From the NCBI GenBank assembly GCA_016711285.1, contig JADJTG010000012.1:124001-188000 (forward strand): DNA of 64,000 nucleotides, read 5' to 3'. Below the pieces are notes generated by a model, which ran no database searches, was not told where the DNA came from, and worked only from the letters and a program-made list of their open reading frames with translations. Origin of the DNA: Sphingobacteriales bacterium (GTDB lineage: Bacteria; Bacteroidota; Bacteroidia; Chitinophagales; UBA2359). Below are positions 36,670 through 47,000 of the stretch, in pieces. How positions within the stretch are numbered: position 1 is the stretch's first letter; every line of letters begins with the position of its first letter. The position numbers and the translations under genes are program-made.

Positions 36670-39600
36670 ATGCTTGCAAAAATTGATCATATCATCTTCC
36701 GCCCAACCCGAATTACCTTGAACACAACGACTACTTTTTTACAATCCATTTTGCAGGATATTGATGCAGCGCGTTTGCCACTGCTCAAAGACGAAGTTTT
36801 TGTATTTCCGACCAAGCGCGGCGCACGCTATTTTAAAGATTTATTGTTGCAGCATTTTAAAGAACATACTTTTTTCAGTCCTGCCTTGTTGAGTATAGAG
36901 GAATTGATGCAGCAAATCAGCCGACAAAAAACAGCCCCCGATTTGTACCTCATCATCACGCTGTACGATACTTATACACAAATTTATCAACAACGTTATC
37001 CCAAAAAGCAACCTTTGACAATGGAGTTGTTTTTTTCGTGGGGGCAAACGCTTTTGAAAGATTTTGATGAAATTGATAAATATTTGGTGAATGCTGCCGC
37101 TTTGTATGGGCGTATTTATGACGAAAAAGGCATTGAAAGCGAATTTGGGGCAAATGAAGAAGCGATTGAAGCAATGAAGCGTTTTCGTACTACGCTCACC
37201 GCCGAAGAAAAAACCGAACTGATGCACCGCTTTTTGGAAATGTGGCAGATTTTGGGCGATTTATATACCACCTTTCGCCAACGTCTTGCCGAAAGCGGAC
37301 GTGTATATGAAGGTATGTTGTACAGCACCGTATTAGAGTGTATCAAAGATGAAACCGCACCCCTACCCTACCGACATTTTACTTTTTGTGGTTTCAACGC
37401 GCTCTCCAAAGCCGAAGAAACGATTTTTGACCTCCTCCTCCAACGCCGCCAAGCCACCGCCTATTGGGACGCTGACCTGTGGTATATGGAACACAACAAA
37501 CGGCACGAAGCCGGTGCTTTTTTGCGCCGCTACTTTGAAAAATGGAAACACCTGCCCCTCCACAGCAAGTGGATAATGAGCGATTTTTGGAAACAGCCCA
37601 AAAATATAGAAATCATAGGAGCACCGCAGCAGGTAGCACAAGCTCAAAGTGCCGCCCTGTTTTTGCAGCAAATGTCAACTGAGCAACTCCAAAAAAGTGT
37701 GTTGGTGCTGGGCGATGAAAGTCTGCTGATGCCGCTATTGCAGCATTTGCCCGCCACTATCGGCAAACTCAACATCACTATGGGATATTCACTGCGGCTC
37801 ACTCCTATCGGTGTGTTGGCGGAGCAAGTGTGCAGCCTCCACCTTACGCGCCGCGATACCACCGAAAAAACCTACTTTTTGAGCGATGTCTGCATTAATT
37901 TGCTAGAAAATCCTTTATTGCAAGACCTCCATCTTGAAGATAGTATCGCTACTTTGCACACGTGGCGCACACAAACGCGCTCCGATTATTTTTACCGCGA
38001 AACGCTGTTAGAGAAAATAAATCCCGCTTTGCATTTTATTTTTAGCGGCGAGTCCAACGCTCAAAATATAGTGGAAGATTTATTGTATCTGTTTATTTTA
38101 TTATTTAAATAACAATACAAAGCACGCAAAGATGCCGAAGCAGTAGAAACTGATGATGACGATGAAAACACAAGTGTCGGTGCAGATGACGACAATCGTG
38201 TGAGTGAATACAATGTACTCGCGGCTTCGCTGTATCAGGCGTGGCGGTCGGTGCGCCTCATTCGCGAGAGTTTTTACGACAAATTAGCAGAGATGGAGTT
38301 GAAACTGCTGCGCCGTTTGCTGCGCGAAGTATTGTATGCTGCCGCTACGCCTTTTGAGGGCAACGATTCAAATTGTCTGCAAATTATGGGTTTTTTAGAA
38401 ACGCGCACCCTTGATTTTGAACAAGTGATACTACTATCTGCCAACGAAGGTAATTTGCCGATGCCGCGCCAGCAAAACAGTTTCATTCCTTTTTATTTGC
38501 GCAAGTTTTTCAAAATGCCCACCTACGAAGAGCAAGATGTGATTTTTGCATATCATTTTTTCCGTTTACTGAAATATCCGCATCAGGTCACACTACTCTA
38601 CAATACCGAAGCCTCTAAAGACGGCAGCAACAGCGAAAAAAGTCGTTTTTTACAACAATTAATTGTAGAATACAACGAGCAGCAAACAAAAAACAGTGCT
38701 GTGCAGATATCAGAAAAAGCGGCATATTCACCTTTCAAAAACAATACACTCGCGCCCACGCCCATCATCATCGAAAAAAAACCGAATATTATTGCTCGCT
38801 TGGAAGCCTTATGCAGCGGCAACAGCGAAGACAAAAAATCTTTCCTTTCGCCTACCGCACTCAGCAGCTATCTGAATTGTACTTTGCAATTTTATTTTAA
38901 ATATATAGCACGTCTGTATCCTTTGGAAGAATACGAAAACGAACTCAATGCGGCTACTTTGGGGTCGGTGGTGCATAGTGCTTTGGAAAATTTATACGGT
39001 ATGTATGAAGGAAAAATCCTTACCGCCGCCGATATTGAAAAACTGAAAGGGTTGGTTGCAAAAAAAGTAAAAGAAGCCTTGAAAGAAGCCAAATTTGTGC
39101 AGGACGAAGCAGAACTGAAAGGCAGAAACTTATTGCTGCGGCGCGTGATAGAGGAGTTGGTGCATAGTGTGCTCGACAGCGACCGCGAATTTCATATTCC
39201 TTTTGGGGTGCATAAATTGGAGGATAAACATTTAAAAGCCTTTGTATGGATAAACGAGAGCAGCCGGAAAGTGTGGATCAGCGGCACAATGGATCGGGTG
39301 GATAAAATAACGGCAGGAACACCCGACAAGGACACCTATCGTATTGTGGACTACAAAACGGGTATGGTGAAAGATTTCAGCGATACACAAAAAAACACGC
39401 TCACCGCCGAACAAATGGTGGATATACTCTTTGAAAATCCCGATTTTAAAGCCAATTTACAGGTGCTTCTGTATGCGTGGATATACTCCAAAAACTACGC
39501 CGAACCGGTATTAGCGGCGGTGTATCCTCTGAAAAAAAAGTTAGAAAATGGAATGACGATACTCCTCGAAGGCAAAGATTTGGAAATACAGATGCTGCCC

Positions 39601-39741
39601 GTTTTTGAGGTGCATTTAAAAAAAGTGCTGGAACAACTTTTTGATACCGCCGAGCCATTTCGCCAAACCGAAGACTGGAAACGCTGCCGCTATTGCGATT
39701 ACCGCGAAATTTGCCGTATTCCCGAAGAAGCACGCAGCTGA
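36670..39741 (+). CDS. AddB-like PD-(D/E)XK nuclease/inactive helicase (in-frame stop at 38110)
   Basis: A single frame runs from ATG 36670 to 39741 and is interrupted only by TAA at 38110-38112. The N-terminal part is helicase-like without a clear Walker A (FPTKRGARYFKDLLLQH). The C-terminal part has QVILLSANEGNLPMPRQ, then the nuclease signatures GTMDRVD and YRIVDYKTGMVKDF. Cys in YLNCTLQF and CRYCDYREIC fit the 4Fe-4S cluster of AddB-type nucleases. About 1,023 codons. It would process double-strand breaks with an AddA/RecB-like partner, which is not in this window. The linker after the stop is Asp-rich (ETDDDDEN). Confidence 0.85.
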
Positions 39742-39775
39742 CTAATAAAAAATATCCCACATATTGCCCCAATAC

Positions 39776-39813
39776 AAAAAGCCCCTGCCAAACGGCAAGG
39801 GCTTTTGTTTTTA
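39776..39813. terminator. Bidirectional terminator between the AddB-like gene and rplI
   Basis: AAAAAGCCCCTGCC pairs with GGCAAGGGCTTTT. T-runs on both strands serve the two convergent genes. Confidence 0.85.
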
Positions 39814-39858
39814 TTCAAAATCTAATTCAATGAAAAAATCAAACAAAAGTAGTCCAGT

Positions 39859-40305
39859 TTATTCTGATACTACATCAAAATTTACATCTATTTTCACTTC
39901 TTTGTGCAATTCAACATGAGCTGAATAAGTACCCAAAGTTTTCACCTCTTCGCTGATGTGGATTTTTCTTCTATCCACTTCTACACCGGTGAGGCGTTTG
40001 ATGGCTTCAGCCAACTGCACATTAGTAACACTACCAAAAATTTTGTTGGAAGCACCCACTTTTGCGCCCACCGACAAAGGTGTGTTTTGTAAGCGTGCGG
40101 CGGTGGCTTTCCACTCTTCCATTTCTTTGGATCGTTTTTTATCCAATTGTTTTATCAATGATGACATGGCGTTTTTGTTGCTTTGGTTGGCAACTACTGC
40201 CATTTTGCGAGGCAATAAATAATTGCGACCATAGCCGGGCTTTACTTTTATGGTTTGAAATTTTTCGCCCAAGTTTTCCACATCTTGCAATAATATAAGT
40301 TCCAT
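39859..40305 (-). CDS. rplI: 50S ribosomal protein L9
   Basis: 148 residues, intact. The N-terminal domain MELILLQDVENLGEKFQTIKVKPGYGRNYLLPRKMAV is typical, followed by the long connecting helix and the C-terminal domain (GSVTNVQLAEAIKRLTGVEVDRRKIHI). Last gene of rpsF-rpsR-rplI, 66 bp after rpsR. Confidence 0.98.
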   Translation of the reverse strand: MELILLQDVENLGEKFQTIKVKPGYGRNYLLPRKMAVVANQSNKNAMSSLIKQLDKKRSKEMEEWKATAARLQNTPLSVGAKVGASNKIFGSVTNVQLAEAIKRLTGVEVDRRKIHISEEVKTLGTYSAHVELHKEVKIDVNFDVVSE

Positions 40306-40371
40306 GGGAAATTTGTTCTTTAAGAAGATTAATGAAACAATAAAAAATTAAAAATACCTATGCAACGATGC

Positions 40372-40641
40372 TTATTTTAATAAGTCAGTTACAAACGGCA
40401 ATAAAGCAATGTGGCGGGCGCGTTTTATAGCTTGAGCCACGCGGCGTTGAAATTTCAAGGAGTTACCCGTAATACGGCGCGGCAAAATTTTACCTTGCTC
40501 ATTCAAGAATTTGGTCAAAAACACCTCGTCTTTATAATCTACATATTCAATACCGCTTTTTTTGAAGCGACAATATTTTTTCTTGCGCAAGCCGAGTTTA
40601 GGGGCTGCCAAAAATTTTATATCTTTTCTTGTTGCACTCAT
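40372..40641 (-). CDS. rpsR: 30S ribosomal protein S18
   Basis: 89 residues, intact. Core KKYCRFKKSGIEYVDYKDEVFLTKFLNEQGKILPRRITGN and the C-terminal RRVAQAIKRARHIALLPF are diagnostic. It binds S6 in the platform of the 30S subunit. Confidence 0.98.
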   Translation of the reverse strand: MSATRKDIKFLAAPKLGLRKKKYCRFKKSGIEYVDYKDEVFLTKFLNEQGKILPRRITGNSLKFQRRVAQAIKRARHIALLPFVTDLLK

Positions 40642-40704
40642 GGTAATTGTTGTGTGTCTGTTTTTTTTGTGTGTTGGAGAGGAAATAAAATAAAAAATCT
40701 GCTA

Positions 40705-41187
40705 CTATTCTTTATCGTCTGTCAAAATAGGTGTGTTATCACCTCCATCAGCAATGGGTTTCACTTCTTCCTCTATTACAACAGCAACAGGGGCAGCGAT
40801 TACAGCAGTTTCGGCAGCATCGCCGGAAGAAGAAGATTTACGTTTCTTGCCAATCAAGCCGTTACGACGATCTTCGTTGTACTTAACGGCGTATTTATCC
40901 AAACGAACAGTCAGAAAACGCAGAATTTCTACATCGCGTTTAAACAATACTTCCAACTCTTCCACCACATTTGAAGGTCCTTGATACTCGCACACAAAAT
41001 AAATGCCGGTGGTTTTGCGGTTGATAGGGTACGCTAACTGGCGGATACCCCAAAAGTTCTCTTCCAACATAGTACAACCTTTGTCTTGAAGATACTTTAA
41101 ATAATCAGAGATTTTTTTCTTGGCATCAGCTTCAGACAAAACAGGTGTGAAGATGATAACCGTTTCAAAATTTTTAATTTTAAACAT
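40705..41187 (-). CDS. rpsF: 30S ribosomal protein S6 with C-terminal extension
   Basis: 160 residues. The S6 fold is clear (FETVIIFTPVLSEADAKKKI, then WGIRQLAYPINRKTTGIYFVCEYQG, then ILRFLTVRLDKYA). After about residue 105 comes a charged, low-complexity extension (GKKRKSSSSGDAAETAV...EEEVKPIADGGDNTP). S6 tails of varied length are known, so this is probably normal for the lineage. First gene of the rpsF-rpsR-rplI operon. Confidence 0.96.
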   Translation of the reverse strand: MFKIKNFETVIIFTPVLSEADAKKKISDYLKYLQDKGCTMLEENFWGIRQLAYPINRKTTGIYFVCEYQGPSNVVEELEVLFKRDVEILRFLTVRLDKYAVKYNEDRRNGLIGKKRKSSSSGDAAETAVIAAPVAVVIEEEVKPIADGGDNTPILTDDKE

Positions 41188-41301
41188 AAAAATTTATCGC
41201 ACTTACGCTTTGGGTTAAAAAATTAAGTGCGCAAAGGTAAGCCTATATTTTTGATTATACAATGTTTTATATATATTTTTATCACAAAAAGGACATTAAA
41301 G

Positions 41302-41343
41302 TAAAAAGCCCTCTTGTCGCAGATGACAAGAGGGCTTTTTTGT
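41302..41343. terminator. Rho-independent terminator of the haloperoxidase gene
   Basis: AAAAAGCCCTCTTGTC pairs with GACAAGAGGGCTTTTT around a short loop. T-runs occur on both strands. It lies between the S6 promoter and the haloperoxidase stop. Confidence 0.88.
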
Positions 41344-41362
41344 GCGTAATAATAGTATTGTA

Positions 41363-42706
41363 TTAGTTTCTGAGTTTGATGGAAGACAAAATTTGTTCGC
41401 CAATACATCTGCCTTGTTCCAATCCTTTTGCGTTGCTGTTGGGGTAATGAATACCGCCATACAAGCGCGAGTCGGCGGCTTCTTGTGCTGCCTCTTCAAA
41501 GTTATTGAAAAAGCGCATTGTGCCGATACTGGGATTATTGAGGTGGGTGCGGTCAGTAAACGACATTTCGCCAAATAAATGCGTGAGTATGGCGGAGGCT
41601 GCTCCCGAACCGGTGGAGTGTCCTGAGGTATATTCGGGAAACGGCGGCGTACCAATAAACGAAGACCATTCGGGGTGTCCCATAAATTCGCGGATATAGG
41701 TAACAGGACGCAGCAAATTATATTTGTATTTGGTGTACCAACAAGTGATGAAAGCATCAGCCAAGGCAATGCTACCCAAAGCATACATTTCGGAGGTGCG
41801 CTCCAAGTTCAGGTGCAAATTTTCGGTCATTTGTCCCATAATCATAATCCAGTGTCCGGGAGGTGTTGCAGATTGTCCGGGATTATCTGCCCAATAGTAC
41901 GCAATATCTTTTTGTTCTTGGGTAAGATTAACAGATACATCATAGACTACTTTTGCTTCGGCATACATTGAAGAGGTTTCGTCTGTGCCGAAAGGAATAC
42001 TCAAAGGCACTTCACAAGCATTTACATTATACAAAAATATAGGGCGCAACGTACCCCAAATTGGCTCTAAAGCAGTTTGATTGAGTGTAGCGGGGTCCCA
42101 ATATTCAGGGTGTCCTTCGCGGGAAGGCGATGCGTAGGTCAAATTGCGTGTAATGGAGTAGTTATCGGTATCCACCCAATCTTCTACCACCTGTGCCACT
42201 TGCTTGCCGTAAAATTCCGAAGCCGACAATATTTCGCTGCTCAGGGCAGTTTCTGTTTTGCGCTTTGCAATTTGTGTTTCGCGCAAAGTCGCCAACTCGC
42301 TCACAGATGCTTCGCTGATATTTGGCAGTGTTTCTACGAGCATATTTTCCATTGTATATGCCAATACTACTGCCCAGTCGTACTGTCGGGTTGCAGAAGG
42401 ATCGGGAACAGATGTCAAATCGTTCAGCTGCCCTTCCAATGAAACACCGTCTTTTATACCACCTACCACAGCTTCGTGCATAGCTACGCCCATACAACCA
42501 AACAAACGCGATGCGGCGGGCGGCGACAATGAATATGTTTTTACCAATTCTGCCGTTTTGTCCATCCACGCTTTGGCATAAGTACCATCTATGGAAGCGG
42601 CAGGCGTTGATACTGCTATTGTATTATTATCTTCATCTCGCGTACAAGACGAAAAAGTAAAAACAACAGCCAAAATACTCAACAATACATAGTTTATTTT
42701 TCTCAT
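41363..42706 (-). CDS. Vanadium-dependent haloperoxidase / PAP2-family lipoprotein
   Basis: ATG 42706 gives a lipoprotein signal (MRKINYVLLSILAVVFTFSSC). The 447-residue body carries the vanadate/phosphate pocket of the PAP2-haloperoxidase family in order: KYNLLRPVTYI (Lys and Arg), PPFPEYTSGHSTGSGA (Ser-Gly-His), then DSRLYGGIHYPNSNAKG (Arg and the axial His). MGVAMHEAVVGGI precedes it. Such proteins oxidise halides with H2O2 or act as phosphatases. The substrate here is not determined. The gene stands alone, downstream of sprF by 216 bp. Confidence 0.92.
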   Translation of the reverse strand: MRKINYVLLSILAVVFTFSSCTRDEDNNTIAVSTPAASIDGTYAKAWMDKTAELVKTYSLSPPAASRLFGCMGVAMHEAVVGGIKDGVSLEGQLNDLTSVPDPSATRQYDWAVVLAYTMENMLVETLPNISEASVSELATLRETQIAKRKTETALSSEILSASEFYGKQVAQVVEDWVDTDNYSITRNLTYASPSREGHPEYWDPATLNQTALEPIWGTLRPIFLYNVNACEVPLSIPFGTDETSSMYAEAKVVYDVSVNLTQEQKDIAYYWADNPGQSATPPGHWIMIMGQMTENLHLNLERTSEMYALGSIALADAFITCWYTKYKYNLLRPVTYIREFMGHPEWSSFIGTPPFPEYTSGHSTGSGAASAILTHLFGEMSFTDRTHLNNPSIGTMRFFNNFEEAAQEAADSRLYGGIHYPNSNAKGLEQGRCIGEQILSSIKLRN

Positions 42707-42921
42707 TTTACAATACAAATTAATTTGTTCTAAATGCAGGGGCAAAGTTACGACATCCTTCAATAAAAATGTTTTATTTTTATTTTTTTTCCTTATTTTA
42801 TTACATATTTTGAACTTTTTTGTCAAAAAAAACTCTAAATAATTTGCTTGTAAATATGATTTTTTTACTACTTTATTGATTAACAGTCTTTCATTAATTA
42901 TTATTTTTTGCCATTGATATT

Positions 42922-43866
42922 TTAAAAATAGCGAGGTGATACCGTGGCAATATTCTTGATTAAATCATAAGAGAGCATAATTTCGTGTGTGCTGCCACTG
43001 CCGTATTGACGAATATCCGTTAAACTCATATCGTAGCTGTATCCAAAAGTAAATCCCTGCTCAAAGCGGTAGCCCAAAAGAAAGCCCATTGATTCGGGTT
43101 TAAAATTTATCTCGTTGGTACGATAGGTAACACCTGCCCAAAATGCGTCTTTAAATAAAATGCTCACGTTGGCATCGGTTTGCAAGGGAGATAAAACGGG
43201 TATAGATTTTAATAAAATAGAGGGTTTGAGCTTGAGCATATCTCCTATGGGATATACCACACCCGCCGTAGCCAAATACTGGCGATATTGTTTGGTTACT
43301 TTTTTAATTTCATCGCTGCTGTTGTAATCCAGCAAAGTAGGTATCGACACACCTGCATAAAAGCGTTTGTTATAATAATATAACCCCGCCCCAAAATTAG
43401 GTTTCAGATAATATTGGTCTTCGCTGAACACAATATCGGGTACGCCCTCGGGCGAAACAATATCGGTCATACGCGAAGAGAAATAAACCAAACCCGTTTG
43501 CAAACCCGCCGACAGCGTTCCATCTCCTACTTTGAATTTGTAGGAGTAGCTGCCAAATATACTGACGCGGTTGTGAATACCAATTTTGTCGTTTTCTAAA
43601 TAAAGTCCCAAACCCACACGGCGTGCATTGCCCACCGGACTATGGGTGCTGAGTGAAAAAGTAACCGGTGCGCCTTCTACACCCGCCCATTGCTGACGAT
43701 AGAAAAAGGCACTGCTCAATACATCTTTAGTGCCCGCATAAGCAGGATTCAGCACCAAACCATTGAACATATACAAGCTGTATCGCGAATCTTGTTGCGC
43801 CCAAGCAGGTGCAATATGAAATGCCCATAAAAGGCAAATGAGGAATATTTTTTTCAGTAACTGCAT
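42922..43866 (-). CDS. PorP/SprF-family type IX secretion outer-membrane protein
   Basis: 314 residues with signal peptide (MQLLKKIFLICLLWAFHIAPAWAQQ). RYSLYMFNGLVLNPAYAGTKD is the family's hallmark opening, followed by alternating beta strands (VSIFGSYSYKFKVGDGTLSAGLQTGLVYF) and the C-terminal strand EIMLSYDL. PorP/SprF proteins form outer-membrane anchors that hold T9SS type B adhesins such as SprB. It lies directly downstream of the giant adhesin and in the same direction, so it is probably that protein's dedicated partner, though a terminator stands between them. Confidence 0.95.
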   Translation of the reverse strand: MQLLKKIFLICLLWAFHIAPAWAQQDSRYSLYMFNGLVLNPAYAGTKDVLSSAFFYRQQWAGVEGAPVTFSLSTHSPVGNARRVGLGLYLENDKIGIHNRVSIFGSYSYKFKVGDGTLSAGLQTGLVYFSSRMTDIVSPEGVPDIVFSEDQYYLKPNFGAGLYYYNKRFYAGVSIPTLLDYNSSDEIKKVTKQYRQYLATAGVVYPIGDMLKLKPSILLKSIPVLSPLQTDANVSILFKDAFWAGVTYRTNEINFKPESMGFLLGYRFEQGFTFGYSYDMSLTDIRQYGSGSTHEIMLSYDLIKNIATVSPRYF

Positions 43867-43973
43867 ATTGATTGTATATTATTTTTTTAAAAGTAATTGC
43901 TCAAAAAAAAAGAAAAGCTGCTCTGTATTATATATTATATCTGTGTTTTTTTTATAAAAAATATATAAAGTAA

Positions 43974-44020
43974 AAAAAGGAACGGAAACCACCGCCTCTG
44001 GAAAGTTTCCGCCCTTTTTA
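43974..44020 (-). terminator. Rho-independent terminator between the giant adhesin and sprF-like gene
   Basis: On the minus strand a stem of CGGAAAC/GTTTCCG flanked by AAAAAGG-type arms is followed by a T-rich run. It starts 16 bp after the adhesin stop, so the SprF-like gene may use its own promoter or readthrough. Confidence 0.7.
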
Positions 44021-44035
44021 CGTTCATATATGTTA

Positions 44036-47000
44036 CTAACGTTTCACCTCAATAAAGCCATTGAGTGTTTCTGTTTCGCCGCTTTCGCTTTGGAGTTCCA
44101 AGAAGTAGAAATAAACACCTTCTACCACTGCTTTGCCATCGGCATTGCCACAACCGTCCCACAACAAGTCGTCTCGGTTAGTGCCTTGTTTTTGGCATAC
44201 AATATCTCCCCAACGATTCACTACGGTAAATTTGTATTGCGGATAACAATTGGTTTTATCTACAAAGAATACGTCATTTACACCATCATTATTAGGAGAG
44301 AAAGCATTAGGCACTTCTACACGGCAGTTAGCTTTGAGGGCTTCTTCGGCAATGTAGGGTTGTAGAATATTCAGATATACGATAGCGGTTGAAACATTTC
44401 CTTGTGCATCAGTTACGGTATAAGTAAAACTGTCGTTGCCGTCAAAACCTGACACCGGACTATATACAACTGTTCCGTCTTCTGCTACGATTATCGTTCC
44501 GTTTTGCGGCTGCGTGAAAGCAGATACCACAGCGTTGTTGGCGTTGATGTCGTTTTCCAAGATATTGAAAGTGCTTTGGCTACCATTGTTGCCATCAAAG
44601 TCAATATCATCATCGGCTGCTGCCAAACCTTCGCAAATACCTACCATTACTTCTACATCATAATGCTCGCACATAGTGCCATCAAGCGTACACATCGTAA
44701 TACGAATGGTATCTACACCTTGGAAAGCAGGCAAAGCAGTATATTGCAGACAAGCACCACCGAGTATGGTAATACTGCAATTGTAGGTAGTTTCAGCTTC
44801 AATAATTTCAACATTGCTTTCTTCCATACCACATAAATCCAAGCAAACAGCTTGTGGCTCTACGGGTTCAGCACATATACTTTGGAAGGTAACACAATCC
44901 GAAGGTTCAGGAGTGCCGCAGCCTTGCGGAGCATTTATAGAAACTCCATATCCACTACAATCTGTTTGAGCATCTTTTACCAAAATAATATAACCGCTAC
45001 TGTTAAGTGGTAAGGATATATTTACCCCATTGCCTGTAAAGTTATATTGTTGTGTGTAGTTATTGGCACCTTCTACAACCGCGATATAAGCACCTGTGCC
45101 GCCTGTAGCATTTACTGCTACACTATATGAAGCATTATTGCTATTGCAAACAGGTGTACCTACTGTAAATTCAGGTGCATTGCCTACAGTAATCGTTACT
45201 TGGTCGGTATCAGTGCAGCCTTGTGCGCTGGTAACAGTAACAGTATAAGTAATGCTTTGTGTGATATTGCTTACGATTGGGTTAGCAATATTAGGATTAC
45301 TCAAACCCGTAGTCGGCGACCACGCATAAGAAGTGCCGCCACTGGCATTAAGTTGTGTACTCAACACTCCTAAACCTGCGCATAGCGTTTGGTCAGCACC
45401 GGCATTAGCTCCCGTAAATGTATTACCAACTGTTACAGTTACTTCATCGGTATCGCTACAGCCATTGGCATCGGTTACTGTTAATGTATAAGTTGTGGTA
45501 GCTGTAGGGCTTGCAACCGGATTAGCGATGCCGGCATTGCTCAAGCCCGTAGCAGGCGACCACGCATAAGAAGTGCCGCCACTACCACTCAATGTTACAG
45601 AGCCACCCGGACAAATGCCTTGATCAACACCTGCATTGGCTTGGATTGTGCAAGGTTCAGGTGTGCCATCACAATTTCCTACATAAATATTAATGATTAT
45701 TTCATTACAATTACCCACAGCATCACAATAAGTGACGGTTACATGGTCGGTTAAATTTACAAAAGCCGGAAGCGGGATATAGCTGAAGCAATGAGCAGAT
45801 TCAATATTTACACTGCAATCATACAGACTTGTCAGTTCAGTAATATTGGCATCAGGCATATCGCATAATTCAAGACAAATATTAATTAAGGTTTGCGGTG
45901 TAGTGCAATATTCTAATACATCTTGGCAAGGAGTTTCGCAATCAATTACATTAACAGATACTGAATTGGATAAATCAAAGCAACCTTCTAAATTAGCTGC
46001 GCTGGCTCCTGTTGTCAATCCCTGCAAACCATTTTCATAAGATATACTCCAAATTAAATAAGTACCTATTGTATTACTCAATGTTACTGTTGCAGTATTG
46101 CTTACAGAAAGAATTGTACCTTGGGTATTTGTAACAACATAAGCATGATTAGCTCCCGATGCGCCGGTGGTACTCACATTAATAGTATTAGCGATAGCAT
46201 CATTGGCACAAATATTTATAGGAGCAGCCGATAATGTGCCGCCGTTTGCAGTACAAACAGGAGTACAATCTTCAATAAATGATACATAAGTATCAGATAT
46301 ATCAAAACAAGCACCACTGACAGCAGAAAGATTATCTCCTACATTCAAACCATTTATACTTCCTGTATATACAACAGAATATACTCTTAAAGTAGTTGCC
46401 GTAGCACTGCTGATGGTGAATGTGCTGCTGTTTGATATTAATATAATTTCACCATTTGATTTTGTGACTAAATATTTAAGATTATCTCCGGTGCTGCCAC
46501 TGCTCAAAACAGTAACAGTTGCATTATCAGCACCTGCACACCAAGTATTGGTAGAGCTGCTGATAAGCCCGCCCGCACTTATTTCGCAAGTTGGAGTCGG
46601 TGCATTGAAAGTAATACTTACAGTAGCAACTGCATCATCACAGTCCCCATTATTATTGATAGTCCATGTAAATATATAAGTACTGTAGGCAGGAACCGTC
46701 ACAGTAGTATTCGGGTTGTTTACATTTGCAAATACTGCACCATCAACTCCGCTCCAAGTTCCTGTAGCAAATTGTGGAGTATTGGCGTTCAATGTATAGG
46801 TTAATGATTCTACTGTGGCAGAAGCACCTGCATAAGCAGTAGCATCATATTGTGTAAATGTAATGGCTACCTGATCGTTGCCACCACCACAAGCACCGCC
46901 GCCGTTTGCTGTCCATGTAAATACATAGTAGCCCGGTGAAGATACAGTTACCATTGTGTGTGGGTCATTATTATTGCTAAATGATATACCGCCTCCTACT

